From NCBI GenBank assembly GCA_964454685.1, contig CAYVTZ010000010.1, positions 1 through 64,000 on the forward strand: a DNA stretch of 64,000 nt, read 5' to 3'. The notes under the pieces are model-generated. The model ran no database searches, was not told the origin of the DNA, and saw nothing but the letters and a program-made list of their open reading frames with translations. The stretch is from CAYVTZ01 sp964454685 (GTDB taxonomy: Bacteria > Bacillota > Clostridia > Christensenellales > Christensenellaceae). Both the position numbers and the translations under genes were made by a program. Below, piece after piece: positions 24,277 through 32,681 of the stretch (the stretch's first letter is position 1; each line of letters starts with the position of its first letter).

Positions 24277-25416
24277 TTATTTCAGCAAGTCAGCAGAAAT
24301 AACCATCCGCTGCACTTCGCTGGTGCCTTCGTAGATTTCCGTGATCTTCGCGTCGCGCATCATGCGCTCCACCGGATATTCCCGCGTGTAGCCGTAACCG
24401 CCCATCAGCTGTACGCATTTGGTGGTCACTGCCATCGCGGTTTCCGCCGCATAAAGCTTCGCGGTTGCGGATTCCACGGAATACCGATCCTTGGTGTCCT
24501 TTGCAATCGCCGCACGATAAACCAGCAGTTGTGCCGCATCAATGCGCGCTTTGAGGTCTGCCAGCGCAAACTGCGTGTTCTGGAAGTTTGCCAAAGGCTT
24601 GCCAAACTGCTTGCGCTCTTTCACATAGGCAACCGTCTCGTTGAACGCGCCTTCCGCAATACCCAGCGCCTGCGCCGCAATCCCGATGCGCCCGCCGTCC
24701 AGCGTCGCCATCGCGATTTTAAAGCCCTGACCCTCTTTGCCCAGCATGTTTTCCTTGGGTACGATGCAGTTTTCCATAATCAGCTCTGCCGTCGCACTGC
24801 CGCGGATACCCATTTTGCGCTCTTTTTTGCCTACCGAGAATCCGGGGAAATCCTTTTCCACAATGAATGCGGAAATGCCGCGTGTACCCTGGGATTTATC
24901 CGTCATCGCAAAGATGATGTAGATGTCCGCATAGCCCGCGTTTGTAATGAAGATTTTGCTGCCGCTGATGATATAATTGTCACCCTCCAGCACCGCCTTC
25001 GTCTGCTGTCCGGAAGCATCCGTGCCCGCGCCCGCTTCGGTCAGTCCAAACGCGCCGATCTTTTCGCCCTTTGCCAGCGGAACCAGATATTTCTGCTTCT
25101 GTTCTTCCGTGCCAAACTGCTTGATTGGGTTTGCGCCCAGCGAGGTATGCGCGGAAACGATTACGCCCGTGGTCGCGCAGACCTTGGAAAGCTCCTCCAC
25201 GCACATCGCATACGCCAGCGTATCGCAACCCTGTCCACCGTATTCTTTGGGGAAGGGTATGCCCAAAAAGCCGTATTGTTTCATTTTTTCTACCGTCTCT
25301 GCCGGAAAGCGTTCTTCTTCGTCCACTTCCTCCGCAAGCGGTTTCACTTCCTGCTCGGCAAACGCACGATACAGCGTTTGCAGCATTTGATGTTCTTTGC
25401 TTAATGTGAAATCCAT
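24277..25416 (-). CDS. bcd: Butyryl-CoA dehydrogenase-type acyl-CoA dehydrogenase
   Basis: This 379-residue enzyme begins MDFTLSKEHQMLQ and has the flavin-binding block AFGLTEAGAGTDAS, the acyl-dehydrogenase motif MGIRGSATAEL and the C-terminal catalytic-base region EIYEGTSEVQR. The Glu in YEGT is where short-chain enzymes carry the base. It would reduce crotonyl-CoA, the AbfD product, to butyryl-CoA with the adjacent EtfAB. GGAGAAAG precedes the ATG. Confidence 0.92.
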   Translation of the reverse strand: MDFTLSKEHQMLQTLYRAFAEQEVKPLAEEVDEEERFPAETVEKMKQYGFLGIPFPKEYGGQGCDTLAYAMCVEELSKVCATTGVIVSAHTSLGANPIKQFGTEEQKQKYLVPLAKGEKIGAFGLTEAGAGTDASGQQTKAVLEGDNYIISGSKIFITNAGYADIYIIFAMTDKSQGTRGISAFIVEKDFPGFSVGKKERKMGIRGSATAELIMENCIVPKENMLGKEGQGFKIAMATLDGGRIGIAAQALGIAEGAFNETVAYVKERKQFGKPLANFQNTQFALADLKARIDAAQLLVYRAAIAKDTKDRYSVESATAKLYAAETAMAVTTKCVQLMGGYGYTREYPVERMMRDAKITEIYEGTSEVQRMVISADLLK

Positions 25417-25523
25417 ATCTTTCTCCTAAAATATTATTGTGCGGTGTGGGTTGCCCCATCTCGCGTTTTTTATATGACACAGCACGCAAGGACTTGCCCC
25501 GCGCGCCGTCACGTGAACTCTCG

Positions 25524-26882
25524 TTATGCCCAGATCTCGTCGTCCGTCGGCACCTTTTTGTTCGGATCGAACAACGCGATGCGCGAAATGTTGATCAGAT
25601 GCGTGTAGTTGAGGTTCTCGGAGATACTGTTGTTACCCCAGGAACCGCAGCCCAGCGTCGTTGTGGGCGCCAGACCGTTCGTCAGCGCGCCGCCCGCCGT
25701 TGTCGAGGAAGGCTGGTTGACCACAATACGGCTAACCGGCATCTTCTCTCCCACCATGCGGATGTGCTCCTGATCATTCGAGTGAATCGCGCAGGTGTGC
25801 CCTTTGCCTTCGTAGTCAAGGTTCTCGTATGCAATGTGCATCGCGTCCTCGAAGGTGTCATAGGGGATTGCCACCATGAAGGGGCACATTTTTTCTTTGC
25901 ACAGCACGTCCGCACGGCCAAAGCCACGGCCTTTAAGAATCACCACTTTGGTATCCTCCGGCACTGCAATGCCTGCAAGCCCTGCAACCTTCTGCACGCT
26001 CTGTCCAACCACATCCTTGCCGATCACCCCGCCGGGGAACAGCGTCTGCGCAAATTTTTCCACCTGTGCCGGATCGTCGATATAGTATGCGCCGTTTGCT
26101 TTAAACGCGTCAATTACCTTGTCAAATTCATCCTTGGGCGCAATCACGCTCTGCTCGCCCGAGCAGATGATACCGTTGTCGAATTTACGACCTGCGATCA
26201 CTTTCGCCGCAGCGTCATTGTAGTCAATGCCCTTGTCGATGATGACCTGCACATTGCCGGGGCCAACGCCGAGTGCCGGCTTGCCGCTGGAATATGCGGA
26301 TTTCACCATTGCGCCGCCGCCTGTTGCCACCACAACGTCCGCCGCACCCATCAATTCCTGCGTGGTATCCAGCGAGGGAGTTTCGATGGTCTGGATCAGA
26401 TCCTCCGGCAACCCAAGCGCCTTGAGCTCCGCGCGGAACAAATCTACCACGTATTTGTTGAGCGCCGCCGTGCGCGGATGCGGCGCAACCACGATGGCAT
26501 TCTTCCCTTTCAGTGCAAACATTGCGTTGCACATGGGGGTCACAACCGGATTGGTCACCGGCGTTACCGCGCCTACAACACCCTTGGGTTTCGCTACTTT
26601 GATGATGTTGTTTTCTTTGTCCTCTTCAATGATACCGTAGGACTTTTTGCCTTTCAGGCTGTTCCAGATGCACTTGGACTTGCCTTTGCACTTTGCCACT
26701 TTGTCCTCATAGACGCCCATGCCGGATTCGTCTACCGCACGGCGCGAAAGCTCTTCCGCACGATCATAGACCACCTTGCCAATCGCCCGCACCGCAGCAT
26801 CCACTTGCTCCTGCGTCGCGTTTTTCTCGTATTCCGCCTGCGCCACCCGTGCGCGTTCGATCAATTCTGACACTGTTGCCAT
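25524..26882 (-). CDS. sucD: CoA-acylating succinate semialdehyde dehydrogenase (SucD-like)
   Basis: This 452-residue acylating aldehyde dehydrogenase has catalytic Cys240 in NGIICSGEQSV, PVTNPVVTPM near the nucleotide site and GVGPGNVQV. It is the single-domain type, without a fused alcohol dehydrogenase. Related enzymes accept acetyl- or propionyl-CoA, but 4-hydroxybutyrate-pathway genes nearby favour reduction of succinyl-CoA to succinate semialdehyde. AGGAGG supports the ATG at 26882; an upstream in-frame ATG at 26927 lacks one. It is the promoter-proximal gene of the long operon. Confidence 0.85.
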   Translation of the reverse strand: MATVSELIERARVAQAEYEKNATQEQVDAAVRAIGKVVYDRAEELSRRAVDESGMGVYEDKVAKCKGKSKCIWNSLKGKKSYGIIEEDKENNIIKVAKPKGVVGAVTPVTNPVVTPMCNAMFALKGKNAIVVAPHPRTAALNKYVVDLFRAELKALGLPEDLIQTIETPSLDTTQELMGAADVVVATGGGAMVKSAYSSGKPALGVGPGNVQVIIDKGIDYNDAAAKVIAGRKFDNGIICSGEQSVIAPKDEFDKVIDAFKANGAYYIDDPAQVEKFAQTLFPGGVIGKDVVGQSVQKVAGLAGIAVPEDTKVVILKGRGFGRADVLCKEKMCPFMVAIPYDTFEDAMHIAYENLDYEGKGHTCAIHSNDQEHIRMVGEKMPVSRIVVNQPSSTTAGGALTNGLAPTTTLGCGSWGNNSISENLNYTHLINISRIALFDPNKKVPTDDEIWA

Positions 26883-27161
26883 TCTTTCAAATCCTCCTGC
26901 AAACTTTTTTATTTTAAGATCAAACATCTTTGTTTAAAACTTCACAATACTATTATAGGCTCTTTCCCGCGCGATTCAAAGTTATGTAAGTAAAAAAACT
27001 TGTCAAACTTTTGATTGCAGTAGAAAATTATGTCCGGCGGTGTATAATATAAGAAATAGTGAACAAAATTTCTTTTCATACGCAGTGCAGTTTGATAGAT
27101 TCCGGACAACACGGGTCTGATTTCGGCGGCTGCGCATCAAAGATGACGGAGGTTTCCAAAT
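26883..27161. promoter_or_regulatory. Divergent promoter region between sucD operon and cat1
   Basis: On the minus strand, -35 TTGAAT (26974-26979 read in reverse) and -10 TATAAT (26952-26957) are 16 bases apart in front of sucD. On the plus strand TATAAT at 27043-27048 precedes cat1. I see no large palindrome; the two units face away from each other and could share a regulator. Confidence 0.65.
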
Positions 27162-28625
27162 ATGAATGACAGAATTAAATGCGAAAAATTTTTGAGCAAG
27201 GTGATGAGCGCAGAGGACGCTGCCAAACTGGTGTTTCCCGGTGCGACCATCGGCATGAGCGGTTTTACTCCCGCAGGACATGCCAAGGCGGTGCCGCTTG
27301 CGATTGCAAAACGCGCTGAGGCGGGTGAAATCCGCGATCTCACCGTTATGACGGGCGCTTCCGTCGGCGATGAGATTGACGGCGCACTGGTGCGTTCCGG
27401 CGCAATGAAGCGCCGCACCCCCTATCAAACGCACTCCGAGCTGCGCAACGCCATCAATGCAGGAAAAATTGACTATTATGATGTACACCTCAGTCAGGTT
27501 CCTGTCTGGGCAAAAAGCGGCTTCTTCGGCGAAATCGACTTTGCCATCGTGGAAATCTCCGGCATTGACGAGCAAGGGCACATCATCCCTTCCACTTCCA
27601 TCGGCGCGGCAAACACCTACGTGGATTGTGCCAAACAGGTGATTTTCGAGCTGAATGTCTCGCAGCCGGAAAGCCTCAAGGGGCTGCACGACATCTACAC
27701 CGTCGCACCCGCGCCCAATACACTCCCCATCCCGATTGTGCATGCGGATGATCGTATCGGCACAGAATATTACCCCTGCGATTTTGACAAAATCGCGGCA
27801 ATCGTCATTACAGACATTCCAGATCGCGGACGCGCCGTGCCGCCGGTGGACGAGATTTCACAGAAAATCGCGGACAACATCATCGAGCTGATCACCAAAG
27901 AAACCGAGGCAGGCCGTTTGCCCGTGCCGCTTCCCCCGCTGCAATCCGGTGTGGGCGGCGTTGCAAATGCCGTGCTTGCAGGACTGGAAAAGTCTTCCTT
28001 CACGGATTTAGTGGTCTACTCCGAGGTCTTGCAGGATGCCGTGTTCACACTCATCGACTCCGGCAAGATTGCTTTTGCATCCGGCACAGCGCTCACCATT
28101 TCGCCGGATTTCGAGGAGCACTATAATGCGCACTTTGAGGAATACCGTTCCAAAGTCATGTTGCGCCCTCAGGAAATTTCCAATCATCCCGAAGTCATCC
28201 GTCGCCTGGGACTCGTTGCCATGAACACCGTCATCGAAGCAGACATCTATGGCAACACCAACTCCACGCATATCAACGGCACGCGCATGATGAACGGTAT
28301 CGGCGGCAGCGGCGACTTTGCGCAGAACGCAGGGCTTTCCATTTTTATGACGCCCTCCACCGCAAAAGGCGGCGCCATCTCCTCTATCGTGCCTTTTGTG
28401 ACGCATGTCGACCACACGGAGCATGATATCCATTTCCTTGTCACAGAATATGGCTATGCGGACTTACGGGCAAAAACACCGAAGGAGCGCGCGCATCTCA
28501 TCATCGAGAATTGCGCACATCCCGATTTCCGCCCCATGCTGCGCGAATATGTGGAGCTTTCCTGCACGGAATGCCGCAGCGCCAGCCAGACGCCGCATGT
28601 GCTCAGCAAGGTGTTCAACAAATAA
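27162..28625 (+). CDS. cat1: Succinate (acetyl)-CoA:CoA transferase (Cat1-like)
   Basis: This 487-residue protein belongs to the acetyl-CoA hydrolase/transferase family. It has GMSGFTPAGHAKAVP near the N-terminus, candidate catalytic Glu288 in VYSEVLQD, GNTNSTHINGTRMMNGIGGSGDF, and VTEYGYADLRAKTP near the C-terminus. In C. kluyveri Cat1 activates succinate with acetyl-CoA; that role fits here because SucD, 4HbD, Cat2 and AbfD are all encoded nearby. GGAGGTTT precedes the ATG. It is divergent from the sucD operon and monocistronic, with its own terminator. Confidence 0.87.
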   Translation: MNDRIKCEKFLSKVMSAEDAAKLVFPGATIGMSGFTPAGHAKAVPLAIAKRAEAGEIRDLTVMTGASVGDEIDGALVRSGAMKRRTPYQTHSELRNAINAGKIDYYDVHLSQVPVWAKSGFFGEIDFAIVEISGIDEQGHIIPSTSIGAANTYVDCAKQVIFELNVSQPESLKGLHDIYTVAPAPNTLPIPIVHADDRIGTEYYPCDFDKIAAIVITDIPDRGRAVPPVDEISQKIADNIIELITKETEAGRLPVPLPPLQSGVGGVANAVLAGLEKSSFTDLVVYSEVLQDAVFTLIDSGKIAFASGTALTISPDFEEHYNAHFEEYRSKVMLRPQEISNHPEVIRRLGLVAMNTVIEADIYGNTNSTHINGTRMMNGIGGSGDFAQNAGLSIFMTPSTAKGGAISSIVPFVTHVDHTEHDIHFLVTEYGYADLRAKTPKERAHLIIENCAHPDFRPMLREYVELSCTECRSASQTPHVLSKVFNK

Positions 28626-28640
28626 TTGCAGATTCCATCC

Positions 28641-28668
28641 AACCGCCTCAGATTCTGAGGCGGTTTTT
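28641..28668 (+). terminator. Intrinsic terminator of cat1
   Basis: CCGCCTCAGA and TCTGAGGCGG form a nearly perfect stem followed directly by TTTTT, 16 bases after the cat1 stop. The bases from there to the carbonic anhydrase start hold only a 13-codon reading frame that I do not regard as a gene. Confidence 0.9.
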
Positions 28669-28860
28669 GAGGAAGATGGTGTTTTCATGAAACCGCAAAA
28701 ACACATCAGCATTGACGACGCAGTATGATCGTGTTGAAAAGTATGATGCTCGCTCTGCCGGTAGGCAAATCGTGTTTCTGATTCATCATTGCATCCGAGA
28801 TTTCGAAGCCCGGCACGACAAGATCGCATTGGAGGAAACCAAACAATCTTAGGAGGAATC

Positions 28861-29409
28861 ATGTCCTACGTGAACGAAGTATTAGAGTTCAATCGGGAAT
28901 TTGTAAAAAACAAGGAGTACGAGCAGTACGCCACCACCAAGTACCCCAACAAAAAAATCGCCGTGCTATCCTGCATGGACACACGGCTGACAGAATTATT
29001 GCCCGCCGCATTGGGTTTTAAAAACGGTGATATCAAAATCATCAAGAATGCAGGCGGCGTAATTTCCCACCCATTTGGCAGTGCCATGCGCAGCCTTCTT
29101 GTGGCGATTTATGAGCTAAATGTCGAAGAGATTTTCGTGGTCGGGCATTATGATTGCGGAATGCAGTCCTTGCAACCGCAACGCATGATCAAAAAGATGA
29201 AGCAGCGCGGCATCAGCGAAAAAGAACTGGATATGATCGAATACTGCGGCGTGGACCTTGAGCACTGGTTCAAAGGTTTTGAAGATCCTGCCGAATCAGT
29301 CGCCGCAACCGTAGGCGTGATTGTACATCATCCCCTCATTCCCAAAGATATCAAAGTTGCCGGCTTTGTCATAGACCCCTTAACGGGGCAGTTGGATGTG
29401 GTAGAATAA
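28861..29409 (+). CDS. Beta-class carbonic anhydrase
   Basis: This 182-residue protein has the zinc ligands of beta carbonic anhydrases: Cys in LSCMDTRLTELLP, and His and Cys in GHYDCGMQ, with the Asp-Arg pair of the MDTR motif. It interconverts CO2 and bicarbonate in the cytoplasm. AGGAGG lies just before the ATG. Bicarbonate supply for carboxylation to oxaloacetate would fit the neighbouring C4 pathway, but that is inference. Confidence 0.92.
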   Translation: MSYVNEVLEFNREFVKNKEYEQYATTKYPNKKIAVLSCMDTRLTELLPAALGFKNGDIKIIKNAGGVISHPFGSAMRSLLVAIYELNVEEIFVVGHYDCGMQSLQPQRMIKKMKQRGISEKELDMIEYCGVDLEHWFKGFEDPAESVAATVGVIVHHPLIPKDIKVAGFVIDPLTGQLDVVE

Positions 29410-29480
29410 TCGCACATCGTTCCCTTTAGTTTCAGCAATTCCAAGCTGCTTGAAAACGCTTGCAGACCTATTTTTTATAC

Positions 29481-29510
29481 TTGACTTTACATGTAAATGT
29501 GATTTATTTA
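29481..29510 (+). promoter_or_regulatory. Promoter with palindromic operator before the DUF3796/HTH pair
   Basis: TTGACT (29481-29486) and TATTTA (29505-29510) form a promoter overlapped by the perfect 12-base palindrome TTTACATGTAAA (29486-29497). The small HTH protein encoded downstream is the likely autorepressor. Confidence 0.65.
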
Positions 29511-29530
29511 TCACTTTTCAGGAGGTTGCT

Positions 29531-29941
29531 GTGAAAGCGTTGTACAAGTTTTGTCCGTTTCAATTTGGATATTTGGGTTTTCTCGGTTTTCTTGGCTTCT
29601 CCTATTACAGCGCTCCAATGCAGTCTAGTGCATTGCTGTTGTTCTTTGCACTGTTTGGCTTATTCGGCTGCTTCTTTGTACAAAATGTAAACATTGGCAT
29701 TCTTGCGTTGGGCGAGGAAGGTCGCTTGCTCGCAGAAAAGAAAGATGAGCGTTATCTGCGCAATAGGCAAAAATCCATGCGCAACGCTTTTTTCTGTTCA
29801 TTAATACAACTTAGCGTACTATGTATTTTTGCAAGCGCCACACATCTAACGCAAGTGCAGCTTGTATTACTCTGCGCATTTGGCATCGTTGCAATCAGCC
29901 TCACCTACTGTATTTCTTTCTACTGCTTGGAAAAGAGGTAA
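29531..29941 (+). CDS. DUF3796-like small membrane protein
   Basis: This 136-residue protein contains the repeated GFLGFLGF motif near its start, which is typical of DUF3796, and about four hydrophobic segments. The GTG start at 29531 is preferred because AGGAGG lies just upstream. Proteins of this family usually sit beside a small Cro/CI-type regulator, as here (7-base gap). Their function is not established. Confidence 0.75.
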   Translation: MKALYKFCPFQFGYLGFLGFLGFSYYSAPMQSSALLLFFALFGLFGCFFVQNVNIGILALGEEGRLLAEKKDERYLRNRQKSMRNAFFCSLIQLSVLCIFASATHLTQVQLVLLCAFGIVAISLTYCISFYCLEKR

Positions 29942-29947
29942 CCGCAT

Positions 29948-30151
29948 ATGGGCAATTTCCAGTGCAATTTGAAAAAATATCGCGTCTTGAAAGAGCTTTC
30001 TCAAGAAGAACTCGCCGCAATTGTTGGCGTGCGGCGCGAGACGATTGTACGGCTGGAAGCAAGTAAGTATAATCCATCACTCAAACTCGCCATGGATGTT
30101 TCCCGTGCTGTGGAAGCCCCGCTTGAGGAGTTGTTTTGCTTCGGCAGGTAG
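29948..30151 (+). CDS. Small XRE-family HTH transcriptional regulator
   Basis: This 67-residue helix-turn-helix protein has the core LSQEELAAIVGVRRETIVRLE and the tail NPSLKLAMDVSRAVEAPLEELF. It resembles YozG-like regulators that are almost a bare HTH domain. It is cotranscribed with the membrane protein and probably controls the palindrome at 29486-29497. Confidence 0.9.
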   Translation: MGNFQCNLKKYRVLKELSQEELAAIVGVRRETIVRLEASKYNPSLKLAMDVSRAVEAPLEELFCFGR

Positions 30152-30152
30152 T

Positions 30153-30821
30153 TCACCCAAACACATTCTCCCGATATCGGTACACCGTGCAGGGGCGCCC
30201 CCCCGTGCAGTCGTCTTGCGTCTGCTCCAGCTCTCCTATCGCGCTCAAATATGCTAAATAGCGCTGCACCGTGATGCGTGAAACGCGCACCTTCTTCACC
30301 AGTTCACCACAGGTAAAATGCGTGTCCGGTTCACGCGCCAGCACCGCGCGAATGGTTTCCAAGGTCTTTTGTTGTAATCCTTTGGGGAGCATCGGCGCAT
30401 CCACGATTCCTTTTTTGACGCTGTCAGCCATCTCCTGCGTCAAAACCGGTCGATCATAAATCTGCAATCGCCGCAAAAAGCGTCCAACCGCCTGTTCAAA
30501 CCGTGTACGATCAAATGGATCGATCAGGCAGTCTGCTACGCCCAAACGCATGGCACAGTTCAGCGTCTCCCGATCCCCTCGGGCAAGATATGCAATCGCC
30601 TCCACCGGCTCTCCTGCCAAACGCAGATCGCGCAACAGGGTCAGCCCGCGTTGCGGCTGATGACGCAAGTCCAGCAATAGCAAGTCCGCTTGCGCCAGAC
30701 GACTGATTTCCGCACCTTCCTGCAAAACAGTCTCGAAATAAAATTCGCTGCCGCGGATCATATCCATCATCGGCTCGCGTGCTTCTCCTTCTCCCGATTT
30801 CACCACTGTCATGCGATACAT
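30153..30821 (-). CDS. Atypical CitB-like response regulator with degenerate receiver
   Basis: This 222-residue protein has a receiver-like N-terminal domain and a C-terminal winged-HTH region (TCGELVKKVRVSRITVQRYLAYL) as in CitB/DcuR regulators. The phosphoacceptor position is kept (LLLLD, Asp51), but the acidic pair near the N-terminus is missing (VVKSGEGE) and the conserved switch lysine is Asp101 (CLIDPF). Normal phosphorylation is therefore doubtful. No kinase gene is adjacent. GGAGAGG precedes the ATG. It ends the 4-hydroxybutyrate gene region and is a paralogue in layout of the regulator at 36458. Confidence 0.82.
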   Translation of the reverse strand: MYRMTVVKSGEGEAREPMMDMIRGSEFYFETVLQEGAEISRLAQADLLLLDLRHQPQRGLTLLRDLRLAGEPVEAIAYLARGDRETLNCAMRLGVADCLIDPFDRTRFEQAVGRFLRRLQIYDRPVLTQEMADSVKKGIVDAPMLPKGLQQKTLETIRAVLAREPDTHFTCGELVKKVRVSRITVQRYLAYLSAIGELEQTQDDCTGGRPCTVYRYRENVFG

Positions 30822-31483
30822 GGATAGCCTCTCCTCTCACGCCAGATTTTCATTCCTACCTGCGATCGTGCGCTCCGCGCGTACCTTTATTCTACATTCT
30901 GCATTTTCTGCCGCTCTTGGGGCATTCCAGCCCTCTATCGCTCCACAACGCAGTAGCTTTCAGCCAATCGCTCGTCGTCGCAAAGTTCGCTCCGCTCCGC
31001 TTCACGCTCCCGCGCAAAGCTGCACACGCTCTCTTGCGTCTCCTCTACCCCACAAAACCCTATTCCCTCGCCACTGTCGTCAGAAATCAATCGTTTTTCA
31101 AGGTCAGAGACCGACGAAAAACATCTTCTTGCTGGGGGATTCTCAAAGGGGTGAACGCAGTTTCCCCTTTGAAATTGCCGATAGGCAATGCCAGCGGGAA
31201 CCCCTTCTACGCGCTCTCGGGGCATTCCAGCTCTCTGTCACTCCTCAACGCAGTAGCTTTCAGCCAATCACTTCGTTCTTGGGAAAGCCTTGCGTGCGTT
31301 TTGCCAGCCAATCGCTCCGCTCTTGGGGCATTCCAGTCCTCAATCACTCCTCAACGCAGTAGCTTTCAGCCAATCACTTCGTTCTTGGGAAAGCCTTGCG
31401 TGCGTTTTGCCAGCCAATCGCTCCGCTCTTGGGGCAAAACGCAAAGAGCCGCACCACGCGGCACGGCTCTCCATGTTCTAAAA
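30822..31483. repeat. Non-coding region with 106-base tandem repeat
   Basis: Two near-identical 106-base units run from about 31219 to 31324 and from 31325 to 31430, with the start of a third at 31431. A diverged partial copy lies at about 30919-31000. Recognisable words are GGGGCATTCCAG, CAACGCAGTAGCTTTCAGCC and CGTGCGTTTTGCCAGCCAATC. The intervening 31001-31200 shows no gene. Open frames here are artefacts of the repeat. No short-repeat/spacer structure of a CRISPR is present. Confidence 0.85.
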
Positions 31484-32596
31484 TCAATACAGCGATTTGT
31501 AAATCCCGTACACCGCGTCTTTGGACAGTTCCACATAGTTATTGCCCATCAGGCGTTGCTGTTTTTCCATCACATTCTGTGTGAAGGTGTCCAAATCCTG
31601 CTCGGTCACGCCATATTCCCGCAACGGCTTACGCTGGATGATCCGGTTGAGCAGCTTTTCCATCTCCACATACACATCTGCTTCACCGCAGCCCAAAATC
31701 TGCGCGATAAAGCGGTTCATCTTCTTGATCTTGCCTTCGGAGTCAATGCTCATGTATGCTTTAAACACACCAATCAGCAGGCAATAATTCGCCTCGCCGT
31801 GCGGCACGTGATACATACCGCCCAGCGGGTAGCTCATTGCATGCACCGCAGCGCAGCCCGCATTGCCAAACGCGATTCCCGCATAGTTGCTGGCAATCAG
31901 GAAGTCTTTCAACAGCGGAATACGCGCCTCTTCACCGTCCTTCGCAATCACCTTGTAACCTTCCAGAATCATGCGAATCGCTTCGTAACCGAACAGCTCC
32001 GTATATGGTGTCGCCTTCGGGGAAAGCGAGGATTCCAGCGCGTGGATCAGCGCATCGATCGAGCTGGTCGCAAAAAATTTAAACGGCAGACCCTTCAATA
32101 GTTCCGGAATCAGCACGGCGCTGTCCGCATACATCTCGTCAACTGCAAGACCCATTTTTGTATGGCGGCTTTTCAGCTCTAAAATCGAGATGTTGGTCAC
32201 TTCACTGCCCGTACCGCACGTCGTAGGTACCAGCACAAGTTCCTTCGCCTTGATGATCTCCGCCTTGCGATCATACAGATCCAAAATCGGCGCAACATTT
32301 TTCAGCGCAAAAATCTTGGAGATATCAATGATGGTGCCGCCGCCGATTGCGATAATGCGCTTGTAATTGCCCTTCATATCGGCATACATCGCCTCCGCCA
32401 TTTCGTCAGACGGCTCGCCTGCTCCGTATTTTTCCTGATACATCACGTCCGCTTTCAGGTTCATTGTCCCAAAGTACGGCTGGTAGATATACTCATTGGT
32501 GATGATGAGGTCTCCCTCACCGATTTTGTATTCCTCCGCAAACTCTTTGCAAGTGTCGAAGGAAAAAATGTCCGGTTTAATGGTCAATGCTTTCAT
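31484..32596 (-). CDS. 4hbD: 4-hydroxybutyrate dehydrogenase (iron-type alcohol dehydrogenase)
   Basis: This 370-residue group III (Fe-dependent) alcohol dehydrogenase has an NAD site (AIGGGTIIDISK), PTTCGTGSEVTN, and metal ligands expected in SSIDALIHALES and VHAMSYPLGGMYHVPHGEAN. The sequence resembles C. kluyveri 4HbD, which reduces succinate semialdehyde to 4-hydroxybutyrate with NADH. AGGAG precedes the ATG. It follows cat2 in the operon after 85 bases. Confidence 0.88.
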   Translation of the reverse strand: MKALTIKPDIFSFDTCKEFAEEYKIGEGDLIITNEYIYQPYFGTMNLKADVMYQEKYGAGEPSDEMAEAMYADMKGNYKRIIAIGGGTIIDISKIFALKNVAPILDLYDRKAEIIKAKELVLVPTTCGTGSEVTNISILELKSRHTKMGLAVDEMYADSAVLIPELLKGLPFKFFATSSIDALIHALESSLSPKATPYTELFGYEAIRMILEGYKVIAKDGEEARIPLLKDFLIASNYAGIAFGNAGCAAVHAMSYPLGGMYHVPHGEANYCLLIGVFKAYMSIDSEGKIKKMNRFIAQILGCGEADVYVEMEKLLNRIIQRKPLREYGVTEQDLDTFTQNVMEKQQRLMGNNYVELSKDAVYGIYKSLY

Positions 32597-32681
32597 GGTT
32601 CAAACTCCTATCTTTCACCGGCGGCACATTGCCGCTTACAAATTGCGTGTCGAAAAACGGCGCATTATTTTTTCGGTCGCA

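Noticed and set aside
23842..25404. 520-codon plus-strand open frame opposite etfB and bcd
   Set aside because: Both antisense genes are certain; the frame is an effect of high GC third positions.
25437..26870. 477-codon plus-strand open frame opposite sucD
   Set aside because: Composition is Arg/His/Cys-rich and no motif is present; sucD on the other strand is complete.
28681..28728. 13-codon frame after the cat1 terminator
   Set aside because: Too short, no ribosome site, and it lies between a terminator and the next gene.
30919..31435. CRISPR array
   Set aside because: Units are 106 bases, adjoining and without spacers; no cas genes are present.
30779..32101. 440-codon plus-strand frame over the tandem repeat
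   Set aside because: It runs through the repeat and antisense to 4hbD; the apparent protein repeat merely reflects the 106-base DNA repeat.
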